The notes under the pieces: model-generated
The model's database searches: none
Told to the model about the DNA's origin: nothing
The model's input: only the letters and a program-made list of their open reading frames with translations
Translations under genes and position numbers: made by a program
Assembly: GCA_028875725.1 (NCBI GenBank)
Contig: JAPPCR010000007.1
Coordinates: forward strand, 1 to 64,000
DNA: 64,000 bases
Source of the DNA: Acidobacteriota bacterium
Lineage (GTDB): Bacteria > Acidobacteriota > Thermoanaerobaculia > Multivoradales > Multivoraceae
Reading direction: 5' to 3'
Part shown: one piece after another, positions 54,348-61,116 of the stretch
Layout: every line of letters begins with the position of its first letter
How positions within the stretch are numbered: position 1 is the stretch's first letter

Positions 54348-55162
54348 AGGACCACCTCGAGACGCTGGTCCGGCCACACGATCCGTTGCGAGCCCGCAAC
54401 GTGGTCAGGGAGTACCTTCAGGCCCGCGTCCTCCTGGCGATGCAGGGCGCCGGCGCCATGACCACCCTGGCGTTTCAGGGCGGGACCTGCCTGCGGTTCC
54501 TCCACTCCCTTCCCCGGTACTCCGAAGACCTCGACTTCGCGCTGGAAGGCAACCGCGAGGCCTACGACCTGCCGAAGTACCTGAAAGCCGTCCGCGCCGA
54601 CCTCGGCGCCGAGAACTACCGTGTGGAGTTGAGGATCCGCGAGCACCGCGCCGTGCATGGAGCGATGGCGCGTTTTCCCGGCCTCCTCCACGAACTGGGC
54701 CTTTCTCCCCACCGCTCCGAAGCGCTGGCCATCAGGATCGAGGTCGACACGAACCCCCCGCGTGGGGCGGACTGCGCCATCAGCCTCGTCCGCCGGCACG
54801 TAACACTCAGGCTCTTCCATCACGACCGCGCTTCCTTGCTGGCAGGAAAGCTCCATGCCGTCCTCCAGCGCGGCTACCCGAAGGGCCGGGACCTGCACGA
54901 CCTGATCTGGTACCTGAGCGATCCGGACTGGCCCGCACCCAACCTCTCACTGCTCAACGCGGCGCTACGCCAGACCGGTTGGACAGGAGATGAGCTGGCG
55001 GCACGTGCCTGGACCGAGCCGGTCGCGGAGCGACTCCAAGCGTTGGACTGGGAGCGAGCGCTTACGGACGTGCGCCCGTTCCTGGAAGAGCAGAACGACA
55101 TCGACCTGATTACCTCCGAGAATGCACTGCGCCTCCTTGCCAGGTCAGGCTCGCCCGCGTAG
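54344..55162 (+). CDS. AbiEii-type nucleotidyltransferase toxin
   Basis: 272 residues from a GTG. The nucleotidyltransferase signature is intact: LAFQGGTCLRFLHSLPRY followed by SEDLDFAL, giving the GGT-x-x-DLD triad. A later KLHAVLQRGYPKGRDLHDL matches the AbiEii C-terminal catalytic region with its Lys/Asp. Such toxins add nucleotides to tRNA or otherwise block growth when the antitoxin is lost. The pair stands at the start of the accessory region, beside an unrelated sulfatase gene. Confidence 0.85.
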   Translation: MKDHLETLVRPHDPLRARNVVREYLQARVLLAMQGAGAMTTLAFQGGTCLRFLHSLPRYSEDLDFALEGNREAYDLPKYLKAVRADLGAENYRVELRIREHRAVHGAMARFPGLLHELGLSPHRSEALAIRIEVDTNPPRGADCAISLVRRHVTLRLFHHDRASLLAGKLHAVLQRGYPKGRDLHDLIWYLSDPDWPAPNLSLLNAALRQTGWTGDELAARAWTEPVAERLQALDWERALTDVRPFLEEQNDIDLITSENALRLLARSGSPA

Positions 55163-55227
55163 CGATCTCTGTCAACCGTGACTCCCCGGTTGCCTTTGGT
55201 GGATACGCCTACCGACGCCTGGTCAGG

Positions 55228-55662
55228 CTATTCCTCCTGCCTGAGCTTGGGAAACCGCCAACAAGCGGCAGTGGCTTCAATGTCCTTGCCGTCTCTTCCG
55301 GAAGCTCCGTCCAGGTACCAGTGGCCGTCTCGCTGGGAGACCGTTACCGATTCGCCAGCTCCCTCGAACTGGCCCTCAACGTGGACCAAATAGCAGATTC
55401 CGTGGTCTATCGGAATCAGCGATACGGGCTCCGAGTTGCGGTACTGGTTCCAAGTCCAAGTCTTCGTAGCTGGCGTGAACTGGAGGCTCGATTGGAAGCT
55501 CTTCACTGAGTCGTTGATGGCAACAAGCGCTTCCTCCTGCGCGGCTCGAATCCTGTCAGGACCCAGGCCCTTGATCTCTCCTCTGAGTTCACCGAAAGCG
55601 AAAGCGCCTCCTAGTGCCACGAGCACAAGCCCGCATGCACCGATGATCTCCGTCCGCGTCAT
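55228..55662 (-). CDS. hypothetical membrane-anchored protein
   Basis: 144 residues from an ATG with AGAGGAG just upstream. One N-terminal hydrophobic segment (IIGACGLVLVALGGAFAFG) is followed by a soluble domain with regular alternating beta-type residues (ICYLVHVEGQFEGAG; GHWYLDGASG) and two cysteines. No family is recognised. It is probably anchored in the inner membrane and faces the periplasm. It is convergent with the AbiE pair. Confidence 0.6.
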   Translation of the reverse strand: MTRTEIIGACGLVLVALGGAFAFGELRGEIKGLGPDRIRAAQEEALVAINDSVKSFQSSLQFTPATKTWTWNQYRNSEPVSLIPIDHGICYLVHVEGQFEGAGESVTVSQRDGHWYLDGASGRDGKDIEATAACWRFPKLRQEE

Positions 55663-55959
55663 CTTGCTCCTCTCTTTCTTTTGTCGGCGGCCAAGTGACT
55701 CGTAGCCGCCATCTCTCGCGCCTACTACGGAATCGTCTCTACAGCCTGTAACGCGCGGCGGGCCCCACCGTAGAGCACTCTAGAGACGAAGCTACGCAGT
55801 GAGCGTAGGCCACTTCACCGGCACCGTCGCCCCCAAGGTAGAGGGGTTCGGAACGGCATCAGACAATCGAGGGTCGAGCGTGGGGACAGCTCGCAGGAGT
55901 CAGCACAGGAAATGTCGGAAGAAGAACTCGTGTCGCGGCAGGCCGACGAAGCCCGACCC
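55663..55959. other. intergenic region of ~297 bases without a gene
   Basis: It lies between the starts of the hypothetical gene and the end of the HNH gene. A 9-bp inverted repeat TCGTCTCTA ... TAGAGACGA (55733-55741 and 55781-55789) is the only structure seen. Its length and spacing are close to what chance would give in this much sequence. No promoter or RNA gene is convincing. Confidence 0.5.
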
Positions 55960-57399
55960 CTAAGCGACCCGCGCAATCTCTCTTTCCTGCGCAACTACCG
56001 CCTCAAAATGCGGAGGCGGCCGCCACAGGCATTCCATGACGTAACGCAGGTCCATCGACTTGCCGTCCCAAACCGGCATCGACTCTTTGCCGGTGATCAA
56101 GACACCCGCATCCTCCAGGTGCTCGACCAGCTCTCGCGCCGCATCGAGGCCGACCGGCCGTGGCGCCGGGCTCCTCTCAAGCAGCCGACCCCGCGGATCG
56201 AAGAACCGCACTTCCCGTTGGTCATCCATCCGCACACTGAAACCGCCTTCGTGGAGCAACCGGTGGTGCCGGCGACAGAGAAGCACGAGGTTCGAGAGCT
56301 TCGTTTCGCCGCCGTCGGCCCAATGCTCGATGTGGTGGGCGTCGCAGTGCTGGGACGTACAGCCGGGGAACCGGCACCCTTGGTCCCGGAACTCGAGAGC
56401 GCGCCGTATCGACGGCGGGATGGTGCGCGTCTTGCGGCCGACGCTCAGGACCTGCCCGAAACGCTGCCGCATCACGACCTTCCCGGCGTCGCAGGCGATG
56501 CGGCGGGCCGTTTCAGCGGAAACGCGGATGTGCGATTTGCCGAGCCAAGCCCCCTCGGTCGGCGTTCCCGCGGGAACGTCGCCCTTGACTCCTCCTGCCC
56601 CGCGGCAATGCGTCCTCGGGGCGTTAGGCGTTCCCGCGGGAACGTGCGGCCCACCTCCAGGCGGGGTGCGCTCCGGCTCCTCCAACTCGCGCTCGCCGAC
56701 ATGAACGACAACCTGGTACCGGTCGCCGCTCGATCCCGGATCGAGACCGCCCTTGAGCGCGCTCTCCGCCACGAGAGCCAAGGCGTCGGCTCGCACCTTG
56801 CCCGCCGGCGGCCGCTCCTCCTGCTTCTCCTCCGCGTAGAGCCTGTCGCTCGCCGCTTCAAGCGCCTTCATCAGCACCTCGCCCGCCTCCGGCGCCAGCC
56901 GACCCCGGATCACGTACATGCCGTTCTCGTCGATGTGGGCAGTCACCTGGCTCGAAGCGTCGCGGAGCTCGTCGTCCCGCGCCTCGAGCGTGCGGTCGAT
57001 CCGTCGCCACGCCCTGACTACCTGTTCGACGTGCGCGGCGGTGCCGGCCCTGCCGAGATCAACCAGTTCCTTCTCTGTCTCGGGTCGCGCCACCCGCGTC
57101 AACGCTCTCACCTTCGAGTAAGAGAGTTCGCCCCGCTTCATCGCCTCGCTCATCACGGGCAACTCGCCCAGGGCCCGGGCAACCCTGACCCGCTCGCGGG
57201 CCGCGCCGGGTGCGAGACCGATCCGCCACGCGAGCCATTGCGCGCAGGTGAGGAAGCCGCAGTTCCAGCCTTCCTTCTCGTCGAACTCGCGGATCAGAAC
57301 GAGCAGTTCGTAGGTCGCCGCGTCGATGCGCGCCGCGAGCGCGGCAATCTCTTCGCCCAGGCGCTCCTTGGGATTCATGCCGCTTTCTTTCTCAATCAT
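55960..57399 (-). CDS. DUF222/13E12-type HNH endonuclease
   Basis: 479 residues from the ATG at 57399; starts at 57438 and 57378 are also possible. The N-terminal DUF222 domain reads ITCAQWLAWR-like (FLTCAQWLAWRIGLAPG, RVARALGELPVMSEAMKRGEL). The C-terminal HNH nuclease has CRFPGCTSQHCDAHHIEHWADGG, SNLVLLCRRHHRLLH, with paired Cys and the catalytic His. A Pro/Gly-rich linker of ~50 residues with two copies of VPAGTP separates the domains; it is encoded by two palindromic repeats. The family is often associated with mobile elements. Remnants of a related gene lie near 60.8 kb. Confidence 0.85.
   Translation of the reverse strand: MIEKESGMNPKERLGEEIAALAARIDAATYELLVLIREFDEKEGWNCGFLTCAQWLAWRIGLAPGAARERVRVARALGELPVMSEAMKRGELSYSKVRALTRVARPETEKELVDLGRAGTAAHVEQVVRAWRRIDRTLEARDDELRDASSQVTAHIDENGMYVIRGRLAPEAGEVLMKALEAASDRLYAEEKQEERPPAGKVRADALALVAESALKGGLDPGSSGDRYQVVVHVGERELEEPERTPPGGGPHVPAGTPNAPRTHCRGAGGVKGDVPAGTPTEGAWLGKSHIRVSAETARRIACDAGKVVMRQRFGQVLSVGRKTRTIPPSIRRALEFRDQGCRFPGCTSQHCDAHHIEHWADGGETKLSNLVLLCRRHHRLLHEGGFSVRMDDQREVRFFDPRGRLLERSPAPRPVGLDAARELVEHLEDAGVLITGKESMPVWDGKSMDLRYVMECLWRPPPHFEAVVAQEREIARVA
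56563..56644. repeat. two identical 16-bp palindromes within the HNH gene linker
   Basis: CGTTCCCGCGGGAACG occurs at 56563-56578 and again at 56629-56644, 66 bases apart (22 codons, so in the same frame). Both encode VPAGTP in the linker between the DUF222 and HNH domains. The palindromes and their in-frame spacing suggest an inserted, amplified small repeat; a role in recombination is possible. Confidence 0.6.
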
Positions 57400-57602
57400 C
57401 TCTCCGCCCGCCGTTCCTGATCGGGTTGAATGGAACACTGGTTCGGAGACCGCGAGCCGGCCTCTCGGGAGCCTCCGAATCAGGAGTACAATCTATCACT
57501 CCATCGCTCCGTACACAACAATATCCAGCGCCTTGGACGCGGACGATCGGGCTCGATACCCGAGATCGACGCGCTAATCAGCCGGCACCGAAACCGGCCC
57601 GC

Positions 57603-58778
57603 TCACGCCCCCTCATCGGAGCACGCGAACGCTCGCGTATCGCTCTTCGTAGCGGCCGTTGCGCCTTGCGTGTTGCTGTGGGTCCACCGTCTTCCGTTCG
57701 GACCAGTCACCCAGAGATTGAACTCGAGATCCGTCACGGGCGCCACGAACACCCAACGGTAGCCGTTGTGATCGCAGCCGTCGAGGACCTTGACGAGAAC
57801 CTCCGCGTTGCCCCGGTCGAAAAACCACAGAAGGCCGGCCTGGCCCGACGCCCAGATGCCGGCTCTGGCCTGTCCTACGCTTCCGTCTGGCATGCGGTAA
57901 CACATACTGATCGTGTAGCCGCCCACAAACCGAAGGACGTCTTCCGTTGGCGTGCATCGTCCACCCGGCGCAGGTTCGCCACTAGAGTCAGGATCTTGCA
58001 CGACAACACGAATGCCCAACGCGCTGCCACCGGCGCCCCAAGACTGGGCCGTGCGCCAGTCCGTCCACTCGTCTTCCGGGCCTCCCGGCGGTGATCGCTG
58101 ACCTCGCGCCGCCCAGCAGGATCCGGAACATACGGCCGCTGCGCCAGTCGTGTCCCGTCCTACTCCCCACCATCGGTCCCGAGCGACTTCCGCATCACCC
58201 GAAAGAGGACGTCGCGGGTCCTCCTGGATCCAGCTTATGGAGAACCAAGGGTGGTTTGACAGACCCAGAAGAGATTTCCCCCGAGCCTCCCGCTCTACGC
58301 GGTAGCACGTGACCTCCGGGTACCTCTTCACACCTCCGATAGGCTCCATCGGATAGTAGGGAGCGAATGTCGTTCTCTTGGGAACACCCCCCTCGCCATC
58401 GGCGTAGAAGGTCAGAACTGGCGGGGACCCCCAGAACCGGGAGCCGGCCGGCCAGTCCGGGTTATGCCGAAAACAGGCTTCTACGTCAACCACATCGGCG
58501 TGCGCTGGTAGCGGGAATCTCTGTGCGAATTCATGCCGATAGTGTAGCCTGTCCCTAGTGGTGCTTATGAAACTGTAGGTTTCGAACATCCCATCGTCGT
58601 ACTGGATCACCTTGGTCTGGGGCGCCCCGATGTCGCCTTGCGCGGCGACAGCGGCAACGAACGCAGCACCACTCACAACGCCCGACACGACCCCGCGCAG
58701 CGTCACACTCAACGAAGCCCGTGGGCGTGAACAAGACTCACTCAGATCAACCGGCGAGACCCCGCAACCACTCATCAT
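57603..58778 (-). CDS. secreted protein with the shared 'KVLDG...WVF' C-terminal domain
   Basis: 391 residues from the ATG at 58778, behind GGAGGG; a start at 58880 would run into the repeat region. A late hydrophobic segment (VVSGVVSGAAFVAAVAAQ, residues ~30-48) is the probable signal. The middle is unassigned, rich in Trp, Arg and Pro, with several Cys. The last ~110 residues (from CTPTEDVL) match the duplicated domain in the 61117 gene: WFFDRGNAEVLVKVLDG, NGYRWVF and TDLEF. It is probably exported, role unknown. It lies just downstream of a truncated LuxR copy on the same strand. Confidence 0.65.
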   Translation of the reverse strand: MMSGCGVSPVDLSESCSRPRASLSVTLRGVVSGVVSGAAFVAAVAAQGDIGAPQTKVIQYDDGMFETYSFISTTRDRLHYRHEFAQRFPLPAHADVVDVEACFRHNPDWPAGSRFWGSPPVLTFYADGEGGVPKRTTFAPYYPMEPIGGVKRYPEVTCYRVEREARGKSLLGLSNHPWFSISWIQEDPRRPLSGDAEVARDRWWGVGRDTTGAAAVCSGSCWAARGQRSPPGGPEDEWTDWRTAQSWGAGGSALGIRVVVQDPDSSGEPAPGGRCTPTEDVLRFVGGYTISMCYRMPDGSVGQARAGIWASGQAGLLWFFDRGNAEVLVKVLDGCDHNGYRWVFVAPVTDLEFNLWVTGPNGRRWTHSNTQGATAATKSDTRAFACSDEGA

Positions 58779-58875
58779 CTGCTCTCCCTCCTGCACCCTC
58801 CTGCTCACTGTGACCGCCCCGAGTTCTGTCGTACCGGCACAAGCCGAGACTGTCGTCCGAACCTCATTGGGGCCT

Positions 58876-59147
58876 TTCACGCGGCATGTTCACCGTCGCG
58901 AAGCCTCCTGTCGCCCCCAGAAGTGAGGGGATCCGTCAACCCGCCTGCGACGCGGCCGTCGCCGACAGCAGCACGAGACGGACGACGTCCGCCTGACGAT
59001 GGACGCCGAGCTTGGAGTGGAGGTTCTTCACGTGCCAGCGCACGGTGCTCTCCTCGCGGCCGGTACTCGCCGCGATCTCGCTGACCGTGCGGCCCTCCGC
59101 CAGCGCCGCGGCCACGTCACCCTCGGCTGGAGTCAGGCCGAACTCCT
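58876..59147. repeat. 272-bp direct repeat, copy 1 (with 63729-64000)
   Basis: Bases 58876-59147 and 63729-64000 align without indels at a constant offset of 4853. I count six mismatches, all in the first 60 bases; the ~212 bases from 58936 on look identical. The repeat covers the C-terminal end of a LuxR-type gene and the gap after it. Copy 2 is cut by the window edge, so the repeat may be longer. Confidence 0.85.
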
Positions 59148-59274
59148 CCACCAGGACTCGCGGATCCACACGGGGGCTGTTGTCCCTCGCTGCCGGATCG
59201 TCTCCGGCTCTGCCGGCGGGAGGGGCCATGAGTAGCGCACGGTAGCTGTAGCCTCCGTGGGCTGTCGCCCCCAA
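58936..59274 (-). pseudogene. truncated LuxR-type regulator, C-terminal HTH copy
   Basis: Only ~100 residues remain, starting at TTG 59274 or ATG 59229. The HTH is intact: LTPAEGDVAAALAEGRTVSEI followed by STVRWHVKNLHSKLGVHRQADVVRLVL, which is the LuxR/FixJ four-helix unit. The expected N-terminal ~280-residue sensory part is missing, and no RBS is near the start. This copy keeps a TGA stop at 58936-58938. It is likely a broken duplicate of a full-length regulator. Confidence 0.7.
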
Positions 59275-59331
59275 TATCGGGAGGATCCCGACGCCCCGGA
59301 CCAGGCGCCGGCAAAACGCCTTTACCGTCTG

Positions 59332-60465
59332 CTACTCGGCCGGCGTCGCGACCGCCGTCGACAGCACGAGGCGCACCAGGTCCGCCTGGCGATGGACGCC
59401 CAGCTTGGGGTGCAGGTTGCGGACGTGCCAGCGGACCGTGCTTTCCTTGCGACCCGTGGAGGCCGCGATCTCGCTGACGCTCTGGCCTCTGGCAAGCAGG
59501 AGAGCCAGACGACCCTCGGACGGCGTCAGATCGTAGAGGTCAGTCAGGCGACGAGCGTCCATCTCGGGTGGGCTTCCCGGTTCGACCAACAGGATCTGAA
59601 CGGCAACGCCATAGGTGTCGAAGCTGGTCGAGTCCGGGCGTACCGGGCATACGTGCAAGATCAAGGAACCGGCTCTTGAATCGCCCGGGCGCCAAAGCGC
59701 CATCGACCCGCCGACGCCCCGGTCGAAGCAGGCTGCCAGCAGGCGCCCCAACTGGGCATTCTCGTGCCGCGCGCGCGCTCGGAGCTGGTTCTTCCGCTGC
59801 GTTAGGCAGTCGCCTTCCGCCAGCACACGCCGGGCCCGTTCGTTCGCTTCCAGCACCCGCCCCTGGCGGTCGAGATGGAGCACCCCCATGCCTGTCCGGT
59901 CCAGCAAGGCCGCCAGGGCATCGCCGCGCGCGGCCGCGGCGGCCAATGCCTGCCGTACGCGTACGAAGTGCGCGACATGGGGCACCAGCCGTTCGATTCG
60001 TTCCACGTTCTCGAACGACCAACCGCCACCGTCCATCTCTCGGCTGAGGGTCCAGAAGACCGTTGTGTCTCCACGGCCGTGGAAACGTACGATCAACTGA
60101 TCGTTGCTACACACTCGCGGCAGGAAGCTCCGGTACATAGATGATCGCTTCCGTTCGCTCTCGGTCCACAACTCCGTGTTGTGGTAGGGCTTTCCCAAGG
60201 GCAGTACGCTCAACCGGGGTAGACGCTCGTCCCGATGCGCGTAGCGCTCAAGGTACTCCAACTCCAGATCCCCCTGCGGAAGGCCGCGAACCAGCGCCTG
60301 CTGAAAAAGACAATCCATGTCGGCGTCACCCGTAGCGGAAGCTACAGAGAGCTGGTTTCCGATCAGTCCGCAGGCGCCGTCGATCGAATCCGCCAGATTC
60401 AGCGAGCGACTCTCGTCGAAGACGGCTTCCTGAAGGAGCCTGACGACATCTTCCATAGCGCCCAC
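59332..60465 (-). CDS. LuxR-family transcriptional regulator
   Basis: 377 residues from a GTG at 60465, 6 bases after GGAGG; an ATG at 60456 is also possible. The first ~200 residues are helical with no recognised domain. Around residue 200 a PAS-like stretch appears (GMGVLHLDRQGRVLEANERA). The LuxR HTH is C-terminal: YDLTPSEGRLALLLARGQSVSEI, STGRKESTVRWHVRNLHPKLGVHRQADLVRLVL. It is a full-length paralogue of the truncated copies at 58936 and 63570, at clearly lower identity. It probably controls a nearby secreted-protein gene; no operator was found. Confidence 0.85.
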   Translation of the reverse strand: MGAMEDVVRLLQEAVFDESRSLNLADSIDGACGLIGNQLSVASATGDADMDCLFQQALVRGLPQGDLELEYLERYAHRDERLPRLSVLPLGKPYHNTELWTESERKRSSMYRSFLPRVCSNDQLIVRFHGRGDTTVFWTLSREMDGGGWSFENVERIERLVPHVAHFVRVRQALAAAAARGDALAALLDRTGMGVLHLDRQGRVLEANERARRVLAEGDCLTQRKNQLRARARHENAQLGRLLAACFDRGVGGSMALWRPGDSRAGSLILHVCPVRPDSTSFDTYGVAVQILLVEPGSPPEMDARRLTDLYDLTPSEGRLALLLARGQSVSEIAASTGRKESTVRWHVRNLHPKLGVHRQADLVRLVLSTAVATPAE

Positions 60466-60614
60466 TTCCCACCTCCGCTCTTCATGCAAACACGATTCTC
60501 TTCACCATACTCGGAACAACCGTGCCTCGGAATCCTCCAAACTGGGAGATGCCCGAGGCAGGTTCGCCAGGCGGAGGGCGCTCGGGCGACCGGGCGACAG
60601 GATCGGCGGCTTGT

Positions 60615-60749
60615 TCAGCCGCCCAGTCCGAAGCGACGACCGGGATCATCCGCGGCGCGGTCCGCGGCCCCGACGGCGCCACCGTCGGCGGCGCCCTGGT
60701 TCTCATCCAGCACGCCGAAACGGGCTTTACAACCTCCGTCCAGACGACA
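60615..60749 (+). pseudogene. TonB-receptor N-terminal fragment
   Basis: A plus-strand frame encodes AQSEATTGIIRGAVRGPDGA and then VGGALVLIQHAETGFTTSVQT. This is the first beta-sandwich unit of a carboxypeptidase-regulatory-like TonB receptor, right down to the P-DG/A-V pattern of the two intact receptors here. The match stops at 60749, where the sequence switches to the HNH-gene remnant. The region 60466-60614 beyond it holds no recognised gene. Confidence 0.55.
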
Positions 60750-60750
60750 G

Positions 60751-60840
60751 TTCGCCCCGCTTCATCGCCTCGCCCATCAAAGGCAGATGCCAAAGGCCCG
60801 GCCGACCCTCATCACCTTGGCTTCCTGGCCTGCCTCAGGC
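60751..60840 (-). pseudogene. frameshifted DUF222/HNH gene remnant
   Basis: On the minus strand the codons read LPLMGEAMKRGEL, which matches LPVMSEAMKRGEL in the intact HNH gene at 55960. Upstream, RVGRAFG matches RVARALG in another frame, so a one-base deletion joins the two blocks. Only ~30 codons of homology are recognisable. It abuts a TonB-receptor scrap, which shows a recombination junction. Confidence 0.6.
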
Positions 60841-60877
60841 CAAGGCCGCCCGACGACTCTCTGGCCTCGCGGCCAGG

Positions 60878-61081
60878 TTAGCCCGGTGGCTTGGCCGAAC
60901 CGACCTCGTCGTGAACTCGCCTTGCTACGCGTTCGGCGATGTTGCGGACCTCGCTCCTGAAATCCGCCCGGGACCGACGTCGCAGCGTCAGAATCGCCAC
61001 CGTGACACCAATGATGATCGCCGCGTTTGAGACTATGGCGAAGACGTCCCTGACGTTCTCGAGAAGGCATCGTGCGTCCAT
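60878..61081 (-). CDS. small membrane protein, hypothetical
   Basis: 67 residues from an ATG with GAGGA upstream. One transmembrane helix (IVSNAAIIIGVTVAILTL) with basic residues after it (RRRSRADFR), and a charged C-terminus (VARRVHDEVG). It sits 35 bases after the stop of the FnIII gene on the same strand, so may be in the same transcript. No family is recognised; it could be chance, but the start context and composition favour a real gene. Confidence 0.5.
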   Translation of the reverse strand: MDARCLLENVRDVFAIVSNAAIIIGVTVAILTLRRRSRADFRSEVRNIAERVARRVHDEVGSAKPPG

Positions 61082-61116
61082 CCGCAGGTCCTCAGAAAGT
61101 CATGCCCGGGCAACGC

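Noticed and set aside
55733..55789. 9-bp inverted repeat in the gap before the HNH gene
   Set aside because: Short arms and 39-base spacing are expected by chance; no promoter or terminator features go with it.
55912..57420. Plus-strand frame of 502 codons over the HNH gene
   Set aside because: It is the antisense of the HNH/DUF222 gene, whose Cys/His motifs are certain.
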